Positions 45,764-53,245 of a stretch of DNA of 64,000 bases are shown one piece after another. The notes below the pieces were generated by a model that was given only the letters and a program-made list of their open reading frames with translations, was not told where the DNA came from and ran no database searches. Origin of the DNA: Clostridium bornimense (lineage in GTDB: Bacteria > Bacillota > Clostridia > Clostridiales > Clostridiaceae). The first letter of the stretch is position 1, and each line of letters opens with the position of its first letter. The translations under genes and the position numbers were made by a program. The stretch spans positions 1-64,000 of the forward strand of contig NZ_JAHLOD010000017.1 in assembly GCF_018917145.1 (NCBI RefSeq). The letters are read 5' to 3'.

Positions 45764-46192
45764 TTATTCCTCCGAATATATACAACTGTTAGTAGGTGTT
45801 TCAAATAATTCTACTTCATATATAGGAAAACCTTGTGCTTTTAGTTTATTGAAAATGTCTCTAGACATCTCCTCTGCAGTAGATCTATATGGAACAAACA
45901 CTATATCAAAATTATTTGGTAATACTTCTAACTGCTTTGCAAGAGCTTTTCCTTCTTCATTTTCTTCTATTATAAGTTTATGATCAAAACTCTCTGCAAT
46001 ATCTTTAAGTGCGTTTTTAAAGTTTGTAAAATCGTCCACCATACCACGACATTGACCTTCTTTTTGAAGTTCTTTTGCCTTTAAAGTGGCTACTAATCTA
46101 TATCTATGTCCATGAATGTTAGCACACTTTCCTTTATATCCACTAAGATAATGTGCCATATCAAATTGTACTTCACTTCTTATTTTAAACAT
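45764..46192 (-). CDS. queD: 6-carboxy-5,6,7,8-tetrahydropterin synthase
   Basis: Converts dihydroneopterin triphosphate to 6-carboxytetrahydropterin. A 142-residue PTPS-fold enzyme with zinc His residues in DMAHYL and IHGHRYRL, the catalytic Cys in KCANIHGH, and GMVDDFTNFKNALKDI. Glu in VELFETPTN is the pterin anchor. First gene of the operon, under a preQ1-I-like riboswitch. ATG start with AAGGAG. Confidence 0.95.
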   Translation of the reverse strand: MFKIRSEVQFDMAHYLSGYKGKCANIHGHRYRLVATLKAKELQKEGQCRGMVDDFTNFKNALKDIAESFDHKLIIEENEEGKALAKQLEVLPNNFDIVFVPYRSTAEEMSRDIFNKLKAQGFPIYEVELFETPTNSCIYSEE

Positions 46193-46214
46193 ATTTTTAA
46201 TTACTCCTTACAAA

Positions 46215-46336
46215 TAAAAAAGGTTTATTTTATTACACAAAACTAGCATAACAAAATAAACCTTAACTTTTAATTCTAAGTTAAAATTATTTGCCTAGTT
46301 TTGTTTAAGGACAGGATGGTCTTAACGAACTGTCCG
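46215..46336 (-). promoter_or_regulatory. preQ1-I-like riboswitch with terminator upstream of queD
   Basis: On the complement, a GGACAG/CTGTCC stem encloses a loop with TTC...ACC. An A-rich tail TTAAACAAAACTAGG follows (aptamer about 46336-46294), close to the known preQ1-I tail. Downstream, AGGTTTATTTT and AAAATAAACCT form a terminator with a U-run (46263-46215). The terminator loop holds CTAGTTTTG, complementary to the aptamer tail CAAAACTAG. Tail sequestration by ligand would therefore free the terminator, an OFF switch. The loop is longer than in the B. subtilis aptamer. Confidence 0.75.
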
Positions 46337-46356
46337 TATTTTATTATTACTATTAT

Positions 46357-46385
46357 GTTATAACATACTATAGAAGGATATGCAA
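46357..46385 (-). promoter_or_regulatory. Sigma-A promoter of the que operon
   Basis: On the complement, TTGCAT (46385-46380), a 17-base spacer and TATAAC (46362-46357) lie about 20 bases before the riboswitch aptamer. This is the expected position. Confidence 0.7.
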
Positions 46386-46395
46386 ACTTAAAATA

Positions 46396-47046
46396 TTATT
46401 CATTAACAAGAACAATATTCCCCATACTTTTCTCAAATTTATCTTCATCATTAATAATCCATACTCTTCCTTCTCTATGCATTTCATATGTTTCTTCATA
46501 AACCTTATCGGAAATTTTAGCTTCTTCATAAATTTTTATTAATCCATCAACAGCTAAATCTACGGCATCATCCTTATTTTGAATTGTCCTATTTTTAACT
46601 TCTTCCTCCATATACTTATACAAATCACTCTCCATATTAGTAAGGTCTAAGTAATTATATGAAATCTTAACTTGTGCTTTATCGTCATCTTCTGATACTT
46701 TCTCAATTTTAAATTCAACTTTATCAATAGCCCGTAAAGCTGCCTCATAAATTTTATCTATTTGATTATCTGAAATATTCATTTCTGATTGAGTCGCCTG
46801 ATCTAGTAGCATATTTTTTATTCTAATTTTACTACTAACATATAATACATTTTTCTCCGACTCTGATCCTATAAAATCAATTACATCATCATTATCTTTC
46901 ATACAACTTACGTCAATATAAACTTTCATACTCTCTTCTGGATTAAAACTTTTCTGTATTTTAGGTAATGGTATCTCACATGCAGTTAATAAAATAGATA
47001 TCATGATACTTATTATTAATACACTAATTTTTTTTATATTTCTCAC
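46396..47046 (-). CDS. DUF5105-like lipoprotein (paralogue 1)
   Basis: A 216-residue lipoprotein with lipobox LLTAC. The mature domain carries the pattern shared with the next two genes: a region near KNMLLDQATQSEMNISDNQ, then KIYEAALRAIDKVEFKIE, SEDDDKAQVKISYNYLDL, and an end with EMHREGRVWIINDED. This looks like the DUF5105 family of firmicute lipoproteins, of unknown function. ATG start. It lies downstream of the other two copies, separated by a terminator at 47137-47166. Confidence 0.7.
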   Translation of the reverse strand: MRNIKKISVLIISIMISILLTACEIPLPKIQKSFNPEESMKVYIDVSCMKDNDDVIDFIGSESEKNVLYVSSKIRIKNMLLDQATQSEMNISDNQIDKIYEAALRAIDKVEFKIEKVSEDDDKAQVKISYNYLDLTNMESDLYKYMEEEVKNRTIQNKDDAVDLAVDGLIKIYEEAKISDKVYEETYEMHREGRVWIINDEDKFEKSMGNIVLVNE

Positions 47047-47136
47047 AAATCATCTTCCTTCCCTTTCACTTTATAGTAATATCGTACATTTATTTAATGT
47101 TTTTACCATTTTAAATAAAAAATTACACACAAAAAA

Positions 47137-47166
47137 AAACTGTCATACTATTTTTTGTGACAGTTT
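47137..47166 (-). terminator. Terminator after the second DUF5105-like gene
   Basis: AAACTGTCA and TGACAGTTT form a 9-bp stem, followed on the minus transcript by nine U residues (A-run 47131-47139). Confidence 0.85.
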
Positions 47167-47184
47167 ATATGCAAATATTTTTTT

Positions 47185-47901
47185 CTAATTACTCATCAAT
47201 GAATCAATACCTTCTGTGAATAACTCCATCTCCTCTGGCATCCAAGACATTGCCCCTTTTTCAAATGTAAAAATAGCTTCGTTTTTTTCTGTTGATGGCT
47301 TTGCTTCTTTTAATCCCTTTACTATGCTATTGACATACTTTTCAAGACACTCTTTTTTTAACTTATCACTATTCTTTTCGCCATCCTTTATATCTTTAAA
47401 CGCTTCTTCCGCTGCTGCTTCATCTATCGCTTCTGCATCTATATAATTCATTGATATTTTAACCTCAGCACTATCTCCATCTTGAGAAACTACTTCTGTA
47501 GTAATAGTGACCTTCTTAATAGCCTCCATTTGTGCTTCATATATTTTTTCTAATTGTTCATCAGTAGCTTCAACACCTGATCTGGCAAAAGAACTTTGTA
47601 TATCCTTTTTTCTTTCTGCCTTTTCTGTTTCTATTCCTTCCTTTGCAGTTTCACTACTAGCACCAAGTTTTCTAAGAGCTGCTTGATCATGCTTTACATA
47701 ATACTCTGCTAAAAGCTTAGCACTCTTTTCTAGAGACACCGTCCCCATACATGAAGTTAACGATAAAATTAATGTAAAAATCAAAAATATCGCTATAATC
47801 GCTGATACTATTCTTTCTTTAGTAAATACTTTTTCTTTCTTAACTTTTTTATTTACATTCTTATTATTTAAGTTCTTTTTACTTACTTTTTTCTTTGACA
47901 A
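47185..47901 (-). CDS. DUF5105-like exported protein (paralogue 2)
   Basis: About 238 residues. A Lys-rich cytoplasmic N-terminus (KKVSKKNLNNKNVNKK) is followed by a hydrophobic signal/anchor ending LILSLTSC, a possible lipobox. The mature domain has EKSAKLLAEYYVKHDQAALR, QLEKIYEAQMEAIKKVTITT and SQDGDSAEVKISMNYIDAE, aligned with its neighbours. The start is taken at a TTG (47901) because GGGGGAAGG lies just before it. An ATG at 47916 has no SD and overlaps that purine tract. Confidence 0.72.
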   Translation of the reverse strand: MSKKKVSKKNLNNKNVNKKVKKEKVFTKERIVSAIIAIFLIFTLILSLTSCMGTVSLEKSAKLLAEYYVKHDQAALRKLGASSETAKEGIETEKAERKKDIQSSFARSGVEATDEQLEKIYEAQMEAIKKVTITTEVVSQDGDSAEVKISMNYIDAEAIDEAAAEEAFKDIKDGEKNSDKLKKECLEKYVNSIVKGLKEAKPSTEKNEAIFTFEKGAMSWMPEEMELFTEGIDSLMSN

Positions 47902-47933
47902 ATTGCCTTCCCCCATAACTTCTATACTTTAGC

Positions 47934-48605
47934 TTATTTAGTTATTAAATTATCTATAGTAGTTGCAAACATATCATTATTTGCTGGAAACCACCCATTT
48001 CCAGCTCTAGTGAAAGCAACTTCCTCTTGATAAAAATCACTAGATGGTTCTACACTTTCAAGTTCTTCTATAAAACTATCCATATATATCTTGGATTCCA
48101 TCTCTATATAATCAGCTTCTTCACCTTCTACAGTTCCTAATGCTTCCTCAACCTTAGATGATGCCTTATAACTTATTTCAGTAAACGGAATATTATTAGC
48201 CTTAATACTCACTATAGCTATATTTTTATCCTGAGAAACAAGTTTCGTCTTTACAGTTAATTTTTTTGATGCTTTCATAATGGCATTATAATATTGTTCT
48301 AATTTGTCATTTCCTACAGAATACCCTAATGCATTTATATTGTTTTTCATTACTTTTATACTTTCTTCCTTACCTTTTCGTAATGCGGCTTGTATCTCCT
48401 CATCACTCATCCCTAGTTCTTTTACTCCAGATTTATCACCATATAGATAAAATTGTGATACTATTTTAGCACTTTCCGCCGGTGATATAACTTCATTAGT
48501 TTTATTTCCTAATAAATCATCTGCAATATAATAAACAAATAAAAGTACAAATCCAATAAGAAATATAGTAATAAGTTTATAACAAAATTTCACTATTTGT
48601 TTCAT
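47934..48605 (-). CDS. DUF5105-like membrane-anchored protein (paralogue 3)
   Basis: A 223-residue protein with an N-terminal TM helix (LITIFLIGFVLLFVYYI) and no Cys, so it is anchored by the helix rather than lipid. The mature part follows the family pattern: ESAKIVSQFYLYGDKSGVKE, QYYNAIMKASKKLTVKTKLV and SQDKNIAIVSIKANNIPF. First of three tandem copies. ATG start with AAGGGATAG. The intergenic stretch 48606-48829 is AT-rich, with a TTAGTGAATT/AATTCACTAA hairpin near 48777-48807. Confidence 0.7.
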   Translation of the reverse strand: MKQIVKFCYKLITIFLIGFVLLFVYYIADDLLGNKTNEVISPAESAKIVSQFYLYGDKSGVKELGMSDEEIQAALRKGKEESIKVMKNNINALGYSVGNDKLEQYYNAIMKASKKLTVKTKLVSQDKNIAIVSIKANNIPFTEISYKASSKVEEALGTVEGEEADYIEMESKIYMDSFIEELESVEPSSDFYQEEVAFTRAGNGWFPANNDMFATTIDNLITK

Positions 48606-48923
48606 ATATTTCTATCCCTTCAAATAAATTGATACAGTCTATTTGTATCTTCGCAAACTTTTACCATTGTTATTTTATTAGATTATATATTATATAAGTG
48701 AAATTTATAATACTTTTTTAAATATTCTTTTTAAAAATCATTTTTAATGCCTTAATTTATTATATCAAATATTTTTTAGTGAATTATCATGATAACAATT
48801 CACTAATCTTTATATCAACATTTCTGCATAAAAAATAAAGCCAGAAGTGCTCACTCCTGACCTTATCATACATATGTTACTTTTTTTAATACTCTAAAAG
48901 AAAAACTTCACCTTGAATTAATA

Positions 48924-49604
48924 CTATTCAAACCCAATAACTATCCATTCATCAACAACATCCCAAAAATTAACGTTATATGTAGGTTGGCTAGACGTAA
49001 ACCACACTGTAGCATTATCATTATCACAATTTTTTAAATCCGTTGCTACATATCCTCCCATACCTGAATTAAATGTAGCAAATGTTGACTCTAAATTTAT
49101 TCCTAAATCTTCTTCTAATTCATCTAATATACCCCATTCATCTTCTTCAAAATATCTAACCTCTTCAATAGGTACAATTCCCATACTCTCACTAGCATAA
49201 TAAAAAAAACCATTATGTATATTTTCGTAAAATCTTTTTATTGATTCTGGTACCTTAGTCCAATCTATCTTCAATTTATTTATATCAACATCTGAAAGAA
49301 TACCTTCGTAATATAATATCCTATTTTTTTTTGACTTTATACTATACAATAAAGAATATCTTTCTTCATATTTTATTAATTCTACATTAACTAAATTACT
49401 CTTTAAATAATTAATTGTATTACTAAGTTGTGGAAATATATTTTCTTCCCATATAGAAATAGTATCTTTAATTTTTTCATCTATGGCAGTTTTTTTAAGT
49501 ATAGATTTCCATTTATCAGGCACCTCATCTAACAAATCTACATTTTCATTTATAAGACAAACATTTTTATGATATTTATTTAAATATGCAAGTTTTTCTT
49601 TCAT
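48924..49604 (-). CDS. SUKH-type (SMI1/KNR4-like) immunity protein, divergent
   Basis: A 226-residue protein whose C-terminal half has the SUKH pattern: WTKVPESIKRFYENIHNGF, then GIVPIEEVRYFEEDEWGIL. It differs from the four short SMI1-like proteins of this locus. It directly follows the toxin tip that carries a unique extension, so it is probably the immunity partner of that variant. ATG start with AGGATGTG upstream. Last gene of the cassette array. The family call rests on short motifs. Confidence 0.65.
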   Translation of the reverse strand: MKEKLAYLNKYHKNVCLINENVDLLDEVPDKWKSILKKTAIDEKIKDTISIWEENIFPQLSNTINYLKSNLVNVELIKYEERYSLLYSIKSKKNRILYYEGILSDVDINKLKIDWTKVPESIKRFYENIHNGFFYYASESMGIVPIEEVRYFEEDEWGILDELEEDLGINLESTFATFNSGMGGYVATDLKNCDNDNATVWFTSSQPTYNVNFWDVVDEWIVIGFE

Positions 49605-49618
49605 TTTGACACATCCTT

Positions 49619-50005
49619 CTATTTACCGTTATATTCATCAATCATTTTCTGTATAATACTCTCTAATTGTCTCTCTTTCGCAATCATTTCTCTTCTAAAA
49701 GATTCCCTAATATATATACCTTCTTTTTTATATATTATCCATTCTTCATAAGTTTTACTTCCTTTAGATTTATTAGCTCTTTCCGTTAATCCTACAAAAT
49801 TATCACTATAATTTAAATTTTCTTTACTTTTTTCTCCCCATAAACAATTACCACCATTATGTTTTAATTTTGCGTGTATATTTTCTTCTACTAGCTGCAT
49901 TCTTCCAGTTTCTTGATGGTGGTACCATGTATATCCTTCTATTTCATCCTTTCCACCTTTTATATCATCAATTTGCTTCTCATTAAATTCTTCATCTTTT
50001 AAACA
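49619..50005 (-). pseudogene. Orphan WHH-nuclease toxin tip with a distinct C-terminal extension
   Basis: The frame opens after a TAA (50008-50006) and has no start codon or SD. It begins CLKDEEFNEKQIDDIKGGKD, as in the full toxin. GYTWYHHQETGRMQLVEENI and LKHNGGNCLWGEKSKEN are the WHH nuclease core; W-Y-H-H replaces W-H-H-H. Unlike the other tips, it continues for about 56 residues (SDNFVGLTERANKSKGSKT to MIDEYNGK). It looks like a silent 3' cassette able to replace the toxin end by recombination. Translation from internal ATGs is possible but unsupported. Confidence 0.8.
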
Positions 50006-50114
50006 TTATTCCATTATATTCATATAATATTTTACCATTTTAAACTTATTTTGTGTGTCCTACAAAAATAAAGCCAGAAGTTCTCACTCCTGACCTTATT
50101 AGTTTAATTAACTT

Positions 50115-50657
50115 CTAATCTATAGGCGGTGTTATCTTATCTAAAAACTCTGAAAATGAATCTGCTACCTTATACAAAGTTAAATCTTGCCATTCTGCCA
50201 CTGTTCTTTCTTCTAATTCATCTTCATCTAACTCATCTTCTATTATTGATTCTCCATGGTCAAGAAACACAATAGATGGTTCTGTATCATTATCTCTATA
50301 ATCAAAGAAATAGTGATTTCCTCCTCCATCATCTGCAAATGGAAATATCTTTTCCGGTTCTGGTAAACATTCTTTAAAAGCTTCATAAGAATGAACTATC
50401 TCCCAAGTTTCAATCCCATCACATCCTTCATAATCTGCAAGTCTAACTCCAGCTCTTCCACCATGCCACTTAGGTATATCTATTCCACAGTGAATATATA
50501 AAACTCCATCAATTTCCATCCTTACTGATGCTCCATGATGTGCTTTTATTATTTCAACATATTCTTTAGGAAACTTTATATTCCATAGCTTCTCTAATTC
50601 TATTATCTTTTCATTTGATAATTCTTCATCCCAGTTCCATAACACTTTTTTTTCCAT
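50115..50657 (-). CDS. SMI1/KNR4 (SUKH) immunity protein, cassette 3
   Basis: A 180-residue acidic protein. The SMI1/KNR4 core is visible: EKIIELEKLWNIKFPKEYVE, IKAHHGASV, AFKECLPEPEKIFPFADDGG and GNHYFFDYRD, then a C-terminal helix DSFSEFLDKITP. SUKH proteins bind and block nuclease toxins. It begins 14 bases after a toxin tip, with AGAGG before its ATG, and ends before the repeated terminator. Almost identical to cassette 2, including long stretches of identical DNA, so the duplication is recent. Confidence 0.88.
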   Translation of the reverse strand: MEKKVLWNWDEELSNEKIIELEKLWNIKFPKEYVEIIKAHHGASVRMEIDGVLYIHCGIDIPKWHGGRAGVRLADYEGCDGIETWEIVHSYEAFKECLPEPEKIFPFADDGGGNHYFFDYRDNDTEPSIVFLDHGESIIEDELDEDELEERTVAEWQDLTLYKVADSFSEFLDKITPPID

Positions 50658-50671
50658 ACTACTAACCTCTT

Positions 50672-50863
50672 CTAATCTTCTTTACTCTTTTCTCCCCATA
50701 AACAATCACCACCATTATGTCTTAAATTTTCATGAATATTTCTTTCTACAAGTTGCATTCTTCCTGTTTCTTGATGGTGGTGCCATGTATATCCTTTAAT
50801 TTTTTCTTTTTCACTTTTTATATCTTCAATTTGCTTTTCATTAAATCCTTCGGCTTTTAAACA
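50672..50863 (-). pseudogene. Orphan WHH-nuclease toxin tip, cassette 3
   Basis: Sixty-three codons and a stop, opening after an in-frame TAA, with no start codon. Reads LKAEGFNEKQIEDIKSEKEK, GYTWHHHQETGRMQLVERNI, LRHNGGDCLWGEKSKED. It aligns with the last 63 residues of the full toxin, with scattered substitutions. The nuclease core residues (WHHH...H...H-GG) are kept. A silent cassette. Confidence 0.85.
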
Positions 50864-50974
50864 TTATTCCATTATACTTATACAATATTTTACCATTCTT
50901 TAACTTGCTTTTGTGTATCTTACAAAAATAAAGCCAGAAGCTCTCACTTCTGACCTTATTAGTTTAATTAACTT

Positions 50975-51517
50975 CTAATCTACAGACGGTGTTATCTTAT
51001 CTAAAAACTCTGAAAATGAATCTGCTACTTTATATAAAGTTAAGTCTTGCCACTCTGCCACTGTTCTTTCTTCTAATTCATCTTCATCTAACTCATCTTC
51101 TATTATCGATTCTTCATGATCTAGAAACACAATAGATGGTTCTGTATCACTATTTCTATAATCAAAGAAAAATATATTCCCGCCTCCATCATCTGCAAAT
51201 GGAAATATCTTTTCCGGTTCTGGTAAACATTCTTTAAAAGCTTCATAAGAATGAACTATCTCCCAAGTTTCAATCCCATCACATCCTTCATAATCTGCAA
51301 GTCTAACTCCAGCTCTTCCACCATGCCACTTAGGTATATCTATTCCACAGTGAATATATAAAACTCCATCAATTTCCATCCTTACTGATGCTCCATGATG
51401 TGCTTTTATTATTTCAACATATTCTTTAGGAAACTTTATATTCCATAGCTTCTCTAATTCTATTATCTTTTCATTTGATAATTCTTCATCCCAGTTCCAT
51501 AACACTTTTTTTTCCAT
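50975..51517 (-). CDS. SMI1/KNR4 (SUKH) immunity protein, cassette 2
   Basis: A 180-residue immunity protein differing from cassette 3 in only a few residues (GGNIFFFDYRNSDTEP against GGNHYFFDYRDNDTEP, DHEES against DHGES, TPSVD against TPPID). The N-terminal 110 or so codons look identical at the DNA level. It follows its toxin tip by 14 bases; ATG with AGAGG-type SD; ends before the repeated terminator. Likely protects against WHH-nuclease variants of this locus. Confidence 0.88.
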   Translation of the reverse strand: MEKKVLWNWDEELSNEKIIELEKLWNIKFPKEYVEIIKAHHGASVRMEIDGVLYIHCGIDIPKWHGGRAGVRLADYEGCDGIETWEIVHSYEAFKECLPEPEKIFPFADDGGGNIFFFDYRNSDTEPSIVFLDHEESIIEDELDEDELEERTVAEWQDLTLYKVADSFSEFLDKITPSVD

Positions 51518-51531
51518 ACTACTAACCTCAT

Positions 51532-51723
51532 CTAATCTTCTTTACTCTTTTCTCCCCATAAACAATCACCACCATTATGTCTTAAATTTTCATGAATATT
51601 TCTTTCTACAAGTTGCATTCTTCCTGTTTCTTGATGGTGGTGCCATATGTATCCTTTTATTTCTTCTTCTCCCCCTTTAATATTATTAATTTGCTTTTCA
51701 TTAAATCCTTCATCTTTTAAACA
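51532..51723 (-). pseudogene. Orphan WHH-nuclease toxin tip, cassette 2
   Basis: Sixty-three codons and a stop after an in-frame TAA, with no start. Reads LKDEGFNEKQINNIKGGEEE, GYIWHHHQETGRMQLVERNI, LRHNGGDCLWGEKSKED. The downstream two thirds equals cassette 3 and the upstream third is closer to the full toxin, which suggests past recombination within the tip. Confidence 0.85.
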
Positions 51724-51825
51724 TTATTCCATTATATTTATATAATATTTTACCATTTTTCACTTACCTTTGTGTATCCTATAAAAATAAAGCCAGAAGC
51801 TCTCACTCCTGACCTCATTACTTTA

Positions 51826-52371
51826 TTAACTTGTTTGATCTTCATCTGGTGTTATCTTATCTAAAAACTCTGAAAATGAATCTGCTACCTTATACAAAGT
51901 TAAATCTTGCCACTCTGCCACTGTTCTTTCTTCTAACTCATCTTCATCTAACTCATCTTCTATTATTGATTCTTCATGTGGTAAAAATACGATGGTTGGT
52001 TCTATATCACTATTTCTATAATCAAAGAAAAATATGTCGGAATCACCTGCAAATGGAAATATTTTTTCAGGTTCAGGTAAACATTCCTTAAAAGCTTCAT
52101 ATACATCAACTATTCTCCAAGTTGTAATATCTCCATATCCATCATATCCCAATAAATATACCCCTGATCTTCCACCACGCCAGTTAGGTATATCTATTCC
52201 ACAATACTTATATTTTATTCCATCAATCTCCAATTCTGCTGATGAACTAGAATGTTTTCTTATTATTTCTACATATTCTTTTGGAAATTTTATATTCCAT
52301 AAATTTTCTAATTCGATTATCTTTTCATTTGATAATTCCCTGTTCAAATCCCACAACACTTTCTTTTCCAT
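51826..52371 (-). CDS. SMI1/KNR4 (SUKH) immunity protein, cassette 1 (more divergent)
   Basis: A 181-residue immunity protein. The core is kept (EKIIELENLWNIKFPKEYVE, AFKECLPEPEKIFPFAGD, FFFDYRNSDIEPTIVFLPHE), but the surface region differs: IIRKHSSSSAELEIDGIKYK and RGGRSGVYLLGYDGYGDIT. Two residues of the GG loop are missing. The ATG at 52371 follows AGGTG; a GTG at 52380 is within that SD. Differences cluster in the first 110 residues, where specificity for a toxin variant may lie. Confidence 0.87.
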   Translation of the reverse strand: MEKKVLWDLNRELSNEKIIELENLWNIKFPKEYVEIIRKHSSSSAELEIDGIKYKYCGIDIPNWRGGRSGVYLLGYDGYGDITTWRIVDVYEAFKECLPEPEKIFPFAGDSDIFFFDYRNSDIEPTIVFLPHEESIIEDELDEDELEERTVAEWQDLTLYKVADSFSEFLDKITPDEDQTS

Positions 52372-52385
52372 AATACTCACCTATT

Positions 52386-52577
52386 CTAATTTTCTTTACT
52401 TTGTCCTCCCCATAAGCAATCACCACCATTATGTTTAAGGTCTTTATGAAAAGTTTCTTCTACAAGTTGCATTCTTCCACTTTCTTGATGATGATGCCAT
52501 GTAAATCCTTCTATTTCATCCTTTCCACCTTTTATATCATCAATTTGCTTCTCATTAAATCCTTCATCTTTTAAACA
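52386..52577 (-). pseudogene. Orphan WHH-nuclease toxin tip, cassette 1
   Basis: Sixty-three codons and a stop after an in-frame TAA. Reads LKDEGFNEKQIDDIKGGKDE, GFTWHHHQESGRMQLVEETF, LKHNGGDCLWGGQSKEN. The first 30 codons match the full toxin nearly exactly; changes lie around the second half (ETFHKDLKHN against GKIHASLKHN). No start codon or SD: a silent cassette. It precedes its immunity gene by 14 bases. Confidence 0.85.
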
Positions 52578-52688
52578 TTATTCCATTATATTTATATAAT
52601 ATTTTACCATTTTTTACTTACCTTTGTGTATCCTATAAAAATAAAGCCAGAAGCTGTACTCCTGACCTTATTACTTTATTTAACTTGT

Positions 52689-53231
52689 TTAATCTTCATC
52701 TGGTGTTATCTTATCTAAAAACTCTGAAAATGAATCTGCTACTCTATATAAGTTAAATTCTAGCCACTCTGCTACTGTTCTTTCTTCTAATTCATCTTCA
52801 TCTAGCTCATCTGCCTCTATTGATTCTTCATGATCTATAAATACAATAGAAGGCTCCTTATCATCATCTCTATAATCAAAGAAATAATAATTTCCCCCCC
52901 CATCATCTGCAAATGGAAATATCTTTTCCGGGTCTGGTAAACATTCCTTAAAAGCTTCATGTGACCAAACTATACTCCATGTTTCAATACCAGCATATCC
53001 TTTATAGTCTAAGAGTCTAACTCCTGCTCTTCCACCATGCCACTTTGGTATGTCAATTCCACAATGAATATACCTAATTCCATCTATTTCTAGCTCCACT
53101 GATGCTCTATGATGTGCTTTTATTATTTCTCTATACTCCTTTGGAAATTTTATATTCCATAGTTTTTCTAACTCAATTATCTTTTCATTTGACAATTCTT
53201 CATTCCAATCCCACAACACTTTCTTTTTCAT
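52689..53231 (-). CDS. SMI1/KNR4 (SUKH) immunity protein of the full-length toxin
   Basis: A 180-residue SUKH protein starting 14 bases after the toxin stop, so it is the cognate immunity gene. Shared core: EKIIELEKLWNIKFPKEYRE, AFKECLPDPEKIFPFADDGG, YYFFDYRDDDKEPSIVFIDH. It differs from the orphan copies at positions such as HHRASVELEIDGIRYI and WLEFNLYRVAD. ATG start with AGAGG. Expected in the cytoplasm, where it would neutralise the incoming nuclease domain. Confidence 0.9.
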   Translation of the reverse strand: MKKKVLWDWNEELSNEKIIELEKLWNIKFPKEYREIIKAHHRASVELEIDGIRYIHCGIDIPKWHGGRAGVRLLDYKGYAGIETWSIVWSHEAFKECLPDPEKIFPFADDGGGNYYFFDYRDDDKEPSIVFIDHEESIEADELDEDELEERTVAEWLEFNLYRVADSFSEFLDKITPDED

Positions 53232-53245
53232 ACTACCAACCTCTT

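Larger units (their letters stand above)
48830..52672 (-). repeat. Orphan toxin-tip/immunity cassette array with a repeated terminator
   Basis: The same terminator hairpin (GTCAGGAG pairing with CTTCTGGC, then TTTATTTTT) occurs at about 48830-48866, 50064-50099, 50924-50960, 51783-51818 and 52636-52672, after each immunity gene. The last four are spaced 853-860 bases. Each cassette, on the complement, reads: start-less toxin tip, immunity gene, terminator. A conserved AT-rich spacer with GGTAAAATATT and TATAATGGAATAATG follows and leads into the next tip. The spacer could hold a weak promoter for the immunity gene. Confidence 0.85.

Noticed and set aside
52034-52438. Plus-strand frame of 134 codons opposite the cassette-1 immunity gene
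   Set aside because: It is a shadow of the SUKH gene on the other strand, whose protein matches its paralogues residue by residue.
48830-52672. CRISPR-like regular repeats
   Set aside because: The period is ~855 bases and made of genes and terminators; no short direct repeats with unique spacers exist in the window.
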